33,182 nt of DNA from Desulfovibrio sp. DV (GCF_001936595.1 NZ_MLBG01000044.1:1-33182), one strand, 5' to 3'. Shown: positions 21,756 through 29,709, numbered from the stretch's first letter. Notes: a model not told the origin generated them from the letters alone. A program made the numbers and translations.

Positions 21756-24575
21756 TTAGTTGGACACGCCACTGTCACTTTCAATGGACAAGTCAATACC
21801 TATTAGGTCTTTGATGACAAGTACTGACAAGCAATAGCACGCCGTTCTGGCCTTACCAACATGAACTGTCTTAGTGTTTTGTCTCGCGCTGGGTATTAAA
21901 ATACCTTTTGACTTCCAACTTTTAATGGTTGGTTCGGCATCATAGTTCAATTTTGTCAGTCTTTCGTTAAGTTGGTGACTTACAATCGCAATGTAATCAT
22001 CTGTTGTTTGCCAACGGCCAAGCCAGCCTCCTGACGGTTCAATGGCGTTTGACCCTCCATCTGTCCTGTGCTTTCCATAGAATTTTTGCTGGTTACTACC
22101 GATCCAAGATATTATTTCTTTCAATGCTTTTAAATGGATGTCAGTATGCTCCTTAACTTCGCCAATGTATTCAGCGAATAATTTCCTAAATGTTGCGGTT
22201 ATTCCTGCCGTTGGTTCTAGTCCTGCAAAACAAGATGAAACTAACCATGCAGTTGATTCTAAGGCAGCAAAGTATTCGCTGATTCTATCGATTACACCAC
22301 TTCCTTTTTCAGACAGTGAGTACTCTAGATTGATTTTATTGTACGCCACTTTCCATTCGTCCCAGAAATTTTGCTTCGTTAAAATATGATATACGAACAA
22401 TGGTCCGGCAAATCCATAATTGTTGCAAGCCGTCTCATTAATATTTCGAACTAGTTGTTCCTTGGGTTCATCCCCTAAGGGGCTGCCCCAGAAAGATATT
22501 ACTCTTGCTGAAGCTCCTCCATGTCCTTTTGCTGCATCTATCGATTGTTGCTCCCCAGAACTGATCAACACGCTTTGATAGGTTGTGGTTTCAACAGTTC
22601 CGATTTTTCCTCCACGTCCTCGTCCTTTCCCAGAAGCAAAGCTGTAGATTATATTAGAAATGATTTTGTTTGCTTCATCTCGAGTATACTTAGAGAATAA
22701 GCGTTTTGTATCGTCAAGGACAACTGGAATGTCATTGAATGTACTAGCTCGCCGTTCTAACCAAACAGGAGTGGAGTCCCAAGTAAAATAAATAGAACAA
22801 ATTTCTTTTTCATTGGGGCATCCCCATACGGAAACTGCTAATCGTTGACACGTTGATTTGCCTTTCGAAGTTTCGCCAGCGGTTTCAACTATCAGATTCG
22901 GCATTCCAAGAATTTTTAATAGAGGGGCAGCAAAAGAAGCCATTAAAATACTATAAGCAATGGGGAAATCTTTGACTTCGATCGCCATCTTATACCATTC
23001 GTCAACAGTTCCCTTAGAATCCAATCCGTCTAGGAATTGGTCGTCGCCCTCGCCTTCTCCTTTATAAGTGATTTGTTTTATTCCTAAACCTTGTAGTTGC
23101 TGACTGTTTAAGATCCCGTCTTTCGTGATTAAGTACCGACCCCAAACAAAGTAAGTATTTTCTTCGTGCCAACCCAGCTTGTTGGTAGTGTAAGAAATGG
23201 GAATATTCTCTCTGTTTGCCGACTCGTAAATGGAAAGATAAAATATGAATTGCTTTTTGTTTAATGAATTTATCGGAATTCCTAAATTTGTTATTTCAAC
23301 TACTTTTAAAGATTCAAATAAACTTACACGGTCAAAGAGATGTTCTTTCCATTCGCCATCGATGAACCATGCGAGTAGGATGCGTTCGAACTTAGAATCA
23401 CAAACTTTAGCCCTGCTTTTTATGACTACTGGACAATCAAAGATTAACTCCCTTGCTCCATCCGGTGTCATAGACATGAAGATGCCTTTTGTCGTTAAAT
23501 AAAAATTAGAAGGAAGTTCAGCTAATTCAGAAACAGGAGCATCTGGTAGCATAGACTTGATTTTTACATAGTTGCTATCCGTAAAGAAATTTTTCGGCGA
23601 CTTCTTTGAAAAATTTGCTAAAGGGGTGAGAGAGCTTGAACCCTTTGGCTTTTTGATAATATGCTCGTAAATTCCCAGAAGTTCTTTTTCATCAATTGGA
23701 GGATTGAATCTAGTGCTATTGGCTTCGTTTATCTTGGCAAAAATCTCTTCATCGCTATAATTTTTAGCATGAAGAGAAGCGCAGTAACTTATCATTGTAT
23801 TATGTCGGGAGCCACTTGGGATGATTTCTGGTAATACAAATTTCGAGGGTTCGGTGGCAGGCTGTATCTTCTCTAGAATGCCGGTCAAGTAGCTGTCGTC
23901 ATATTTTATGATGCTGGCCATGAATTGTAATTCTTCTTCGGTCGTGTCAAAAATGTCTTTATATGCCTTTTCAGGAGACAAGAAACGAGTAGATCGTTTT
24001 TCAGCAGCCTCTTTTTGATAGGGGAGAGCGATTAAATTGCCGATCTTCAGTCCGGTTATATCGTTTTGTGCCGGGAATAACTTGTCAAAAGATCTTTGGT
24101 GGGATGTTCCTATGAGAAGACCAGCTTGTTTCAACACATGATTTGCAATATCTCTACCTTTTTTAGCATGGACTTGCTCTTTAAAAAAGAAGTAGACGTG
24201 ATATCCGTCGCCAGACCTCGACTTTAATACGTAGGCTTCTATTCCAAGTTCTTTAAGACCATTAACATAAAGAAGCATGTCGTCGTACGGGGATTCATTC
24301 CCCGTATGGTTGTCAAAATCAGCAGCGATAAAATAACAACAGCTATTTTCTAAAAGAGGGTAAAGCCCAAGTATGGTTTCGCCTCGGAAATGTTTTTGCA
24401 ACAGTTCATCGGTTAACGGCTGATATTCTTTTGAGTTCTGAATTAAAACTGGTCTGTAGCCTCGGTCTACTTCTCCTGAGCTTTTTATGTACTCAAAATA
24501 TTCGGCAAAAACATCTTCACGCCCTCTAAATAAAGAACGGTAAAGTGAAATCAGATCATTAGAATCGTGTGCCAT
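21756..24575 (-). CDS. TOTE-type primase fused to a DUF927-like helicase (replication protein)
   Basis: This 939-aa protein has an N-terminal archaeo-eukaryotic primase domain of the TOTE type (about 10-235): D86 and D88 (YFIAADFDNHTG) and H126 (RSGDGYHVYFFF) are the expected catalytic residues, followed by LIALPYQKEA. Residues 250-310 resemble a primase-C-terminal helical unit. The second half is a DUF927-like ATPase with Walker A GETSKGKST (567-575), Walker B IPVVLDD (616-622) and a GKGRGRGGKIGTVETT segment. Such fusions are replication proteins of plasmids, prophages and integrative elements. The ATG at 24575 has only a weak AGAAG upstream. With the iterons at 21446-21698 it should form the element's replication module. 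Confidence 0.9.
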   Translation of the reverse strand: MAHDSNDLISLYRSLFRGREDVFAEYFEYIKSSGEVDRGYRPVLIQNSKEYQPLTDELLQKHFRGETILGLYPLLENSCCYFIAADFDNHTGNESPYDDMLLYVNGLKELGIEAYVLKSRSGDGYHVYFFFKEQVHAKKGRDIANHVLKQAGLLIGTSHQRSFDKLFPAQNDITGLKIGNLIALPYQKEAAEKRSTRFLSPEKAYKDIFDTTEEELQFMASIIKYDDSYLTGILEKIQPATEPSKFVLPEIIPSGSRHNTMISYCASLHAKNYSDEEIFAKINEANSTRFNPPIDEKELLGIYEHIIKKPKGSSSLTPLANFSKKSPKNFFTDSNYVKIKSMLPDAPVSELAELPSNFYLTTKGIFMSMTPDGARELIFDCPVVIKSRAKVCDSKFERILLAWFIDGEWKEHLFDRVSLFESLKVVEITNLGIPINSLNKKQFIFYLSIYESANRENIPISYTTNKLGWHEENTYFVWGRYLITKDGILNSQQLQGLGIKQITYKGEGEGDDQFLDGLDSKGTVDEWYKMAIEVKDFPIAYSILMASFAAPLLKILGMPNLIVETAGETSKGKSTCQRLAVSVWGCPNEKEICSIYFTWDSTPVWLERRASTFNDIPVVLDDTKRLFSKYTRDEANKIISNIIYSFASGKGRGRGGKIGTVETTTYQSVLISSGEQQSIDAAKGHGGASARVISFWGSPLGDEPKEQLVRNINETACNNYGFAGPLFVYHILTKQNFWDEWKVAYNKINLEYSLSEKGSGVIDRISEYFAALESTAWLVSSCFAGLEPTAGITATFRKLFAEYIGEVKEHTDIHLKALKEIISWIGSNQQKFYGKHRTDGGSNAIEPSGGWLGRWQTTDDYIAIVSHQLNERLTKLNYDAEPTIKSWKSKGILIPSARQNTKTVHVGKARTACYCLSVLVIKDLIGIDLSIESDSGVSN

Positions 24576-24876
24576 GATATTTCTTCTCTCAGGGTTGGGA
24601 GATTCCTGGAACTATTATTGCTCAGGGACAGGGGTATCCAGGTCTTTTCTTCCGATAATTCGGCTGATTGGTCAATCTCCTGGGCTAGTTATCCCAGAAA
24701 TGTTCATGTGACTCGTGGTAAAACCTGCTTGGCGTTGCCACGGCGTAGCTTAGTAACCATCCTGACCTACACCATAACTGATAGTGACAATGCCGCCGGG
24801 TAGAAAGCGGGGCGCTCGTGCCATCCTGCTTAAATCCCTTCGCTATCCTAGGACATATTCTCGTTCTTCATGTTTT

Positions 24877-24910
24877 TTGCTGCCGGTAGCCCGTCGGCAA
24901 GCAATTTTTT
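24877..24910 (+). terminator. Plus-strand intrinsic terminator upstream of the replication gene
   Basis: TTGCTGCCG (24877-24885) pairs with CGGCAAGCAA (24895-24904) with one bulged A, followed by six T on the plus strand. No plus-strand gene ends here. It may terminate a small RNA antisense to the leader of the replication mRNA, a common way to control copy number; the RNA itself is not seen. Confidence 0.6.
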
Positions 24911-24935
24911 AGAATTTCCATGCTTTTAGTCTGTC

Positions 24936-24962
24936 CAAAAACGAAAGAAAATTCGTTTTTGC
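24936..24962. terminator. Dispersed hairpin terminator family, copy 3 (bidirectional)
   Basis: AAAACGAA and TTCGTTTT form a perfect 8-bp stem around AGAAAA, with T5 after the stem on both strands. It would end the TIM-barrel gene (minus strand) and any plus-strand transcript. Confidence 0.72.
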
Positions 24963-24996
24963 TAACTTACTGATTTTATTTGCTAATTTTTACTCA

Positions 24997-25021
24997 GGGG
25001 TGGCCGTTTTCCGACCACCCC
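24997..25021. other. G+C-rich hairpin after the TIM-barrel gene
   Basis: GGGGTGG (24997-25003) pairs perfectly with CCACCCC (25015-25021). No T run on either strand, so its role (RNA stability, binding site) is open. Confidence 0.5.
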
Positions 25022-25047
25022 GGTGCCTATCGCATAACCTGCTGATT

Positions 25048-25938
25048 TTATACGGTGAAGAGTGGATTCTTCCGATGCAGTTCCGTTACCACGTCTTCCA
25101 AGGTCCGGTAATACATCATCCCGAGGAACTGACGGTAAAGACCTCCTTTTAATCCAGCCAGTTGATATACAGTCAAACCGTAATTTCCGACAAACCGTTT
25201 GAATTCATCAAGATATTCGTATTCCCATAAGAGTTGCATTCCCGACTTCATCTTGCCTTGTTCGTTAGGGATATAGAGAACATCGGTTTTGTTCTCTCCT
25301 TGTTTTGCAGGGTTCCAGTAACGAACAACGCCGGTATTGCCGTCATCTAACCATGATTTTGAATCACACGATGTTGCAGGGCAGCCAACTAATATATTAA
25401 ACTCCGTAATGCCGAATAGATGCACATAGAGTCTATAGGCAATTGCTTGGAAAACTCTTGGGAAAAGCAATTTGGGGTTAGTTTTACCTTCCTGTTTTCC
25501 GATGGCAACAGAAGTGTGCCCTTTTCGAATAAAAGCGTTGACTTCGAAATTTCTTAAGTTGTGCACAACAGGCGTGATATTTTCAATTCCAAGGTTTTCG
25601 AGCCTCGCTAGATGGGCGTGATTGATTTCGAACCCATCAGGTTCAAAACTCTCGTCAAAGCTGAATGCTAATTTATATCGCTCCCGATTGTACTTTAAGT
25701 GGATAGCATGTTTTGCGGATAGTTGCTGCGTTGTTATGTTCAGTTTTGAATTATTATCGCTGAACTTCCCGCAGTCAAGTGCTACTTGGTTTATGATGCT
25801 GCCGTAACGAGTGAAGTATGCATCAAGGTCTGAAGGCATGTCGGCTATTGTAAGCAAAACGTTGAGTTTTGTGCCCGGTGCCCGTTCCAGCACTTCATCT
25901 AGGGCGGCTTCAACGGGTGATGACAGGTATATGTCCAT
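25048..25938 (-). CDS. TGT/DpdA-like TIM-barrel protein
   Basis: This 296-aa protein has the layout of queuine tRNA-ribosyltransferase-like proteins found in phages and DNA-deazapurine systems. A strand-end acidic motif VALDCGKFSDNN (53-62) stands where TGT-type enzymes have DSGAF. ITPVVHN (121-127), SVAIGKQEG (143-151) and VHLFGITEFNILVG (172-185) follow as successive barrel strands, then CDSKSWLDDGNTGVVRY (191-207), like the DSSSWL segment of DpdA-type proteins. TGT enzymes swap a guanine base for a 7-deazaguanine. AGGAGG lies just before the ATG at 25938. No preQ0 synthesis genes or other dpd genes are visible, so activity would need host supply. It follows the DUF3102-like gene by 61 bases. 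Confident on fold, cautious on reaction. Confidence 0.6.
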   Translation of the reverse strand: MDIYLSSPVEAALDEVLERAPGTKLNVLLTIADMPSDLDAYFTRYGSIINQVALDCGKFSDNNSKLNITTQQLSAKHAIHLKYNRERYKLAFSFDESFEPDGFEINHAHLARLENLGIENITPVVHNLRNFEVNAFIRKGHTSVAIGKQEGKTNPKLLFPRVFQAIAYRLYVHLFGITEFNILVGCPATSCDSKSWLDDGNTGVVRYWNPAKQGENKTDVLYIPNEQGKMKSGMQLLWEYEYLDEFKRFVGNYGLTVYQLAGLKGGLYRQFLGMMYYRTLEDVVTELHRKNPLFTV

Positions 25939-25952
25939 GTGTCCTCCTAGGA

Positions 25953-25983
25953 CGGCCCCCCCGGTGATGTGCCAGGGGGAGCC
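25953..25983 (-). other. G+C-rich hairpin between the DUF3102-like and TIM-barrel genes
   Basis: GGCCCCCC faces GGGGGAGCC across about 12 bases, in the 61-base gap between two minus-strand genes. Without a T tail it is more likely an attenuator or mRNA-processing element than a full terminator. Confidence 0.45.
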
Positions 25984-25999
25984 GTGGATGAATGATTGG

Positions 26000-27682
26000 T
26001 TAAGACGGGAAGACGGTTTCGCCGAACGTCTTCAGCGTGGTCATCAGCGTGTGGTAGAGTTCCCGATCCACCTTCAGCTTTGAGGGGTCGAGTTTCTCGA
26101 GTGCCAGCTGGACCGTTTCGCGGGTTTTTTCGAAGGTGGAGTTGATTTCCGGGATGGTCGGAGTCTTGGGCTTGCCCTTTCCATTGCCCTTTTTCTCGTT
26201 GGGATCGGTGAGTTCAAAAACGCGTTTTCCGTCGTTTTTGAGGGTGGCGCTGAGAAAATCGGTCGGCGTCAGTTCGCTTTCACCGTTCTCGTGCCGCTCC
26301 TTCCAGGCAAGCATTTCCGCGATGTCCTTGTCGGTGATTTCTTCACCGTATTCGTAAATATCCCGGAGGACGTGCTGGTCGATAAACAGCCCCAGCTTTT
26401 TCAGATTGCTATTCGAAATTGCGGCGAGTGAAAGCCGTTCGTACTCTTCTGGAAGGATCTGCGGATGCCCCTGGACGTTGATAAGCACCATTCCGATGGG
26501 ATCGTCGGCGCTACTAAACGGGCCTTTTGACGCGATGGCTGCTAACGCGATCAGCTTGGTTTTGCCAAGGTAGCAGTAGCGCGCTATTTCTCTAACATTT
26601 GCCAGCCTCATACACTGTTGAAGGTCACGCGGTTCGATTTGGGGAAAATATTTGCGAGAAATATCTGTCCAATCACCGTGAGGAACATCCTTTTTTACGG
26701 TGTTGGCCAGTTCACCGATCATGATCGCGCAAATACACCGGAGAGCGTCGGCTTTCATCATCACTGGGTTGATTATGCCAAGAGTTGCAGAAACGATCTT
26801 TGCTCGTTGTTCCAGGGTCTTCCCGAGCATCGCATTCTTGAACTCGTCGAGTTGTGAGGTGAACTGAACCAGCGCACGATCCTTAATCTCCGCCGGTCCG
26901 TCCTCCGTCAGCACTTGAAATAACGATAACCATTCCTTGCCGCGTTCCAGTGCTGTTTTGGTCGGAAGTATTTGGTCGACAGCTTCCTTGACCACTTCGG
27001 ACTCTGCCACCGTCCCATTTATCGAGTCAGGTTCGGCGGTATCGTGCGGATTGTCTCCGTCTGGAGCGGGAGTGGCCTCGGCATCAGAAATGGTCTCCTC
27101 CGCCGTCGTGTTCACCCCTGCATCGTTATTAATGGCCGGTTCCGTGTGGATGTTCTCCTGGGCTTCATCCTGGGCGGCCGGCGCGGAGACTTGTGGTTCT
27201 TCCCGGTACCCCTCGGCATCATGCGTGGTCAGCGGAGTCGAATCCTCGGACACGGTGACGTCAATTACCGGGGTGGTGCCCAGGTCAGCCGCCGGATCAA
27301 CATTCGGCATAGCCGTGGTGCTGCCTTCCTGGTCCTCATCCTGGGCGGTCGGCGCGCCCACTTGGGGTTCTTCCTGGTGCCCCTCGGCATAATCATATGT
27401 TGTCAGCGGAATTGAATCCTCGGGCACGGCGGCGTCATCTACTGGGGTGGTGTCCCGGTCAGCTGCCGGGGTAGCCACCGTTTCTTCCGTGATGCCATTG
27501 GTGGGGTTGCCTTTGTCGTTGTCCTTTTCCGACATTTCGACCGGACGGGCAGTGCCGGGGTCGAACTGCGGATCGGGTTCCTCTTCCGGCCAAGCAGGAG
27601 TGATCTGGACCGCGCCGTGGCGGTGGATGCTTCTCGCTTGGTCCTTTTGTCGGGGATTATCCGACGCCGGGATGTCACTCAT
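26000..27682 (-). CDS. DUF3102-like protein with long disordered acidic head
   Basis: The 560-aa protein begins at ATG 27682, with GGAGGG seven bases upstream. Residues 1-235 are low-complexity, acidic and rich in Pro, Thr, Ala and Glu, including two tandem copies of a unit of about 55 aa (70-123 and 128-180, sharing SIPLTT/STPLTT, EEPQV and AQDE). The ordered part (240-470) has IGELANTVKKDVPHGDW and FPQIEPRDLQQCMRL, similar to the DUF3102 pattern GEWLPWL...AQRYMRL of plasmid and phage proteins. A C-terminal helical region has a lysine/glycine-rich linker (GNGKGKPK). It is the first gene of the minus-strand block and probably acts in replication or maintenance of the element. A dispersed hairpin is embedded in its coding sequence. 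Confidence 0.65.
   Translation of the reverse strand: MSDIPASDNPRQKDQARSIHRHGAVQITPAWPEEEPDPQFDPGTARPVEMSEKDNDKGNPTNGITEETVATPAADRDTTPVDDAAVPEDSIPLTTYDYAEGHQEEPQVGAPTAQDEDQEGSTTAMPNVDPAADLGTTPVIDVTVSEDSTPLTTHDAEGYREEPQVSAPAAQDEAQENIHTEPAINNDAGVNTTAEETISDAEATPAPDGDNPHDTAEPDSINGTVAESEVVKEAVDQILPTKTALERGKEWLSLFQVLTEDGPAEIKDRALVQFTSQLDEFKNAMLGKTLEQRAKIVSATLGIINPVMMKADALRCICAIMIGELANTVKKDVPHGDWTDISRKYFPQIEPRDLQQCMRLANVREIARYCYLGKTKLIALAAIASKGPFSSADDPIGMVLINVQGHPQILPEEYERLSLAAISNSNLKKLGLFIDQHVLRDIYEYGEEITDKDIAEMLAWKERHENGESELTPTDFLSATLKNDGKRVFELTDPNEKKGNGKGKPKTPTIPEINSTFEKTRETVQLALEKLDPSKLKVDRELYHTLMTTLKTFGETVFPS
26214..26241 (-). repeat. Dispersed hairpin family, copy 4, inside a coding sequence
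   Basis: On the minus strand it reads as an ACGACGGAAAACGCGTTTTT core, encoding NDGKRVFEL of the DUF3102-like protein. This is the only copy within a gene. It could lower expression of the 3' part or have been captured into the frame. Confidence 0.5.
27143..27475 (-). repeat. Tandem repeat of about 170 bp within the DUF3102-like gene
   Basis: Two in-frame copies (about 27314-27475 and 27143-27301) encode the repeated acidic unit; DNA such as CTGGGCGG and GGTTCTTCC...CCCCTCGGCAT is shared. In-frame duplication keeps the frame and lengthens the disordered head. Confidence 0.7.
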
Positions 27683-27869
27683 CTGGTGACCCTCCTTAAG
27701 TTTGATGGGTGGGGTGTAGCAGATGGTGAATAATTCAGTCTACTTAGCGTGTAGACTATGACATGGAGCGATAGCCTATAGGGGGTACTTGACATCTCTT
27801 TGGTCTGCGGTAAGAGCGCCGAGTATGGGGTGTGGCCGCTGGCCAGCGAAGGAAGTGGAGGGTAATCGT
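27683..27869. promoter_or_regulatory. Divergent promoter region of the mobile block and the 27870 gene
   Basis: This 187-base gap separates the minus-strand block from the plus-strand 27870 gene. It contains AGTCTAC (27737-27743) and GTAGACT (27751-27757), a perfect inverted repeat with a seven-base spacer and an operator-like shape, centrally placed to control both directions. No regulator of the block is known to bind it. Confidence 0.55.
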
Positions 27870-28823
27870 ATGGCAAAGAAAGCTACTGATAAGGCAACTA
27901 TTTTGAGTGATAAAGAGGCTGAATTTCGTAAACATAATTTTAGCCGGAATAAAATTTTAGGGTTTCTGAGGTGGTATAAAGAGGCAAAAGGAGATCCGTT
28001 AAGCTATACGGATGCATTGTGTCTGGTTCGATCCTGTATCGATTTTTATTATGACCACCTGATTGGTCTTATCCAAACAGGGCCTTATCAGAAGATCCAT
28101 GCGTTGGCGGTAAAACATGTTGTTGGGAAAAAATTTGATTTAAGAAATGAGCCTGTTGAAACTTACCGAGCTTTTAAAGATGAAGCATCAAGGTGTCTTT
28201 ATGACTTAGTTAGTGGCCAATATAGAAAGAAGATAAAGAATGAAGAGTTAGAATATGCCAAAGAAGGCCTAAGTAGATATCTACACATCTTAAGTGCAAT
28301 ACACATGATTAAGGCTGGCCAGTCTTCCTGCGAACTTCCAAGCTTTATGAATATGCTGTACGATTTGATATATTTGACCTTCACTGATATTTATATTTTT
28401 GTGCACTTCTACCAGACAAATGAAATTAAAAAATTAATTAATAGCGAAATTTCTGCAAGGGGGCCAAATAAGCGATGGAAAACAACCAACGAGTTAAACC
28501 AGGAGGCAGTGAATATAATTTACGATTTATGGGAAAATGATGATCCCAGGCTGCATGGCAAAATAGCTAGGGATGTCGTGGGTGAGATTAATGAGCCGAT
28601 TCTGGTGCCAATTATAAAAGAATTGCTTCGGAAGTATCCGAACAAGGATTTTAATGCTGCTGAAATGGAAGAATACAAAAAAGAACTTCAAATAAAGTCA
28701 CGTGGGAAAGTGGCTAATGCTGGAACTGTCATGAAATTAATTTTTCAGCGTGCTCTTGTAAAAAAGAGGGCAAACGACCCGCAAAAAGGAACAAGGAAAT
28801 TTAAGGAATATCGAAAGGAATGA
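27870..28823 (+). CDS. Hypothetical lysine-rich helical protein, 317 aa
   Basis: I do not recognise this protein. It starts at ATG 27870 (GGAGGG upstream); an in-frame ATG 27 codons earlier is rejected. It is basic and almost entirely predicted helix, with FLRWYKEAKGDPLSYTDALC near the N-terminus, a hydrophobic central part (MLYDLIYLTFTDIYIFVHFY, about 188-207 of the protein) that could be buried core or a weak membrane segment, and a very basic C-terminus (VKKRANDPQKG, then RKFKEYRKE). The DNA is A+T-rich. It diverges from the replicon block across an inverted repeat and is followed 65 bases later by a dispersed hairpin terminator. Confidence 0.65.
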   Translation: MAKKATDKATILSDKEAEFRKHNFSRNKILGFLRWYKEAKGDPLSYTDALCLVRSCIDFYYDHLIGLIQTGPYQKIHALAVKHVVGKKFDLRNEPVETYRAFKDEASRCLYDLVSGQYRKKIKNEELEYAKEGLSRYLHILSAIHMIKAGQSSCELPSFMNMLYDLIYLTFTDIYIFVHFYQTNEIKKLINSEISARGPNKRWKTTNELNQEAVNIIYDLWENDDPRLHGKIARDVVGEINEPILVPIIKELLRKYPNKDFNAAEMEEYKKELQIKSRGKVANAGTVMKLIFQRALVKKRANDPQKGTRKFKEYRKE

Positions 28824-28887
28824 ATTTCTTTGTTTTGTGAATTTGAGTTAGTGATTTGTCAGGCAACTTGTTGGCGTTAGGAACTGT

Positions 28888-28918
28888 TTTGAATACGCGG
28901 GAAAACGCGTTTTTGGAG
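28888..28918 (+). terminator. Dispersed hairpin terminator family, copy 5
   Basis: ACGCG, a GGAAAA loop, CGCGT and then TTTTGG, 65 bases after the 27870-28823 gene. The stem is short but G+C-rich, so it is a reasonable intrinsic terminator for that gene. Confidence 0.65.
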
Positions 28919-29084
28919 GTGGGGTGCGAGTGCGTTGCAACGTGATTACTGCTTTTCTCGAGATTTACCACTTAGACCCATATTTTGACTAGCTGATGCT
29001 CCAGAATGCGGGGGTAGACTTTTAAGTTTGCCACCAGCGGCCATTTCCTAGCTCTTCTGTGCCACCTCATCACCACTTTGGTTT

Positions 29085-29172
29085 GAAATGTCACGCAGCT
29101 TTTCATCTTGAAATAGTATGAAATTAGGGCGGTTCCCCGGCGAGCCAATTTGACTCGTAAAGATAATCTTTC
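29085..29172 (-). repeat. Repeat C copy 1, with a relic of an XRE gene tail
   Basis: GAAATGTCACGCAGCT at its left end and GACTCGTAAAGATAATCTTT at its right end match copies at 29271-29362 and (left end) 31975-31996. The right end corresponds to the last codons of the XRE gene at 29333, so this is a decayed duplicate of that gene's 3' end and trailer. Confidence 0.65.
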
Positions 29173-29205
29173 CGTCTGGTTGGGTTGATTCGGTCCGAAT
29201 TTCGC

Positions 29206-29362
29206 TTTTGAAAAACGAAAGGAAATTCGTTTTTGGAGAAGTCCAAGGGGGCGGATGCATAATCTGGGTTCTAAACGGCACGCAGCTATTTCATCTGGAA
29301 ACCGTATGGAATTCGTGCGTTTCCCCTCAAGCCTATTTGACTCGTAAAGATAATCTTTTCGC
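29206..29362. repeat. Repeat C copy 2, with dispersed hairpin copy 6
   Basis: Starts with the hairpin AAAACGAA/TTCGTTTT (29211-29233, AGGAAA loop, T5 tail), then GGTTCTAAACGGCACGCAGC and TATGGAATTCGTGCGTTTC, overlapping the end of the XRE gene. The same order of hairpin and motifs is found after the flagellin gene (31929-32028), with about 27 bases deleted there. The two copies are in direct orientation and flank the XRE/flagellin pair. Confidence 0.72.
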
Positions 29363-29674
29363 TAGGTTAATTACATTCTGTAACAACTTCAGTTCTGCCG
29401 TTGGCATTTCCCGCACCACGTCAATGACCTGCCCCTGGAGCAGTTCCCTTTCCTGCTCCGGTTCCTCCACGGCCAGAAGCTGCGAAACGGTCACGCCTAA
29501 TCCCTTGGAAAGCCGCTCCAGACTCTGAAGAGTCGGGTTCCCATCACCTCGTTCAATCTCGCCCACATGCTGGACGGAAACTTTGGCCTGCTCGGCCAAA
29601 TTTTCCTGGGTCCAACCGCGCAGTTTTCTTAGGGTCTTTACCCGGTCACCAAGAGCTTTTTCCAAATTTTCCAT
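29333..29674 (-). CDS. XRE-family helix-turn-helix regulator, flagellin-linked copy 2
   Basis: This 113-aa protein has a Cro/C1-type HTH at about 8-62 (WTQENLAEQAKVSVQHVGEI, ERGDGNPTLQSLERL) and a helical C-terminus (75-113). The start at 29674 has GAGG seven bases upstream. It is a relative of the 108-aa XRE protein at 456-782 and, like it, diverges from a flagellin gene. The leader carries a strong inverted repeat that includes the ribosome-binding site, suggesting autoregulation. Its 3' end overlaps repeat C. A regulatory role on the neighbouring flagellin is likely but is inferred only from the repeated arrangement. Confidence 0.88.
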   Translation of the reverse strand: MENLEKALGDRVKTLRKLRGWTQENLAEQAKVSVQHVGEIERGDGNPTLQSLERLSKGLGVTVSQLLAVEEPEQERELLQGQVIDVVREMPTAELKLLQNVINLAKRLSLRVK

Positions 29675-29680
29675 GGAGTT

Positions 29681-29709
29681 ACCTCACCGTATTTCCTTTA
29701 CGGGGAGGT
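29681..29709 (-). promoter_or_regulatory. Inverted repeat covering the ribosome-binding site of XRE copy 2
   Basis: ACCTC-A-CCGTA (29681-29691) and TACGG-G-GAGGT (29699-29709) form an 11-position stem with one mismatch. On the minus strand its 3' arm holds the GAGG ribosome-binding site. It may be an mRNA hairpin or a palindromic operator. Compare 435-451 before XRE copy 1. Confidence 0.6.

Larger units (their letters stand above)
24576..25047. other. Leader of the replication gene, with a plus-strand terminator and two hairpins
   Basis: No convincing gene in 472 bases. A 78-codon plus-strand frame (24567-24803) lacks a ribosome-binding site. The region carries a plus-strand intrinsic terminator (24877-24910), a symmetrical dispersed hairpin (24936-24962) and a G+C-rich hairpin (24997-25021). 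Confidence 0.5.
16650..27682 (-). mobile_element. Probable integrative mobile replicon
   Basis: Nine minus-strand genes without a break in polarity: DUF3102-like, TIM-barrel, primase-helicase, HTH/AbrB-like, two tyrosine recombinases and two zinc-ribbon genes, with iterons and a structured non-coding region. There are no conjugation, capsid or packaging genes, so it is a mobilisable, satellite-like or plasmid-like integrated element rather than a full phage or ICE. Exact ends are not set; I found no attachment-site duplication. Confidence 0.65.
28824..29332. other. Non-coding stretch with hairpins and duplicated flagellin-locus repeats
   Basis: No gene is visible. In order it holds the hairpin at 28888-28918, repeat C copy 1 (29085-29172) and most of repeat C copy 2 (29206-29362). 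It is the duplicated downstream end of the XRE gene. Confidence 0.55.

Noticed and set aside
24567-24803. Plus-strand frame of 78 codons upstream of the replication gene
   Set aside because: No ribosome-binding site and no recognisable pattern. The plus-strand terminator nearby is better explained by a non-coding RNA or simple insulation.
16650-27682. Full prophage or conjugative element
   Set aside because: No capsid, terminase, tail, relaxase or type IV secretion genes are visible in this minus-strand block.
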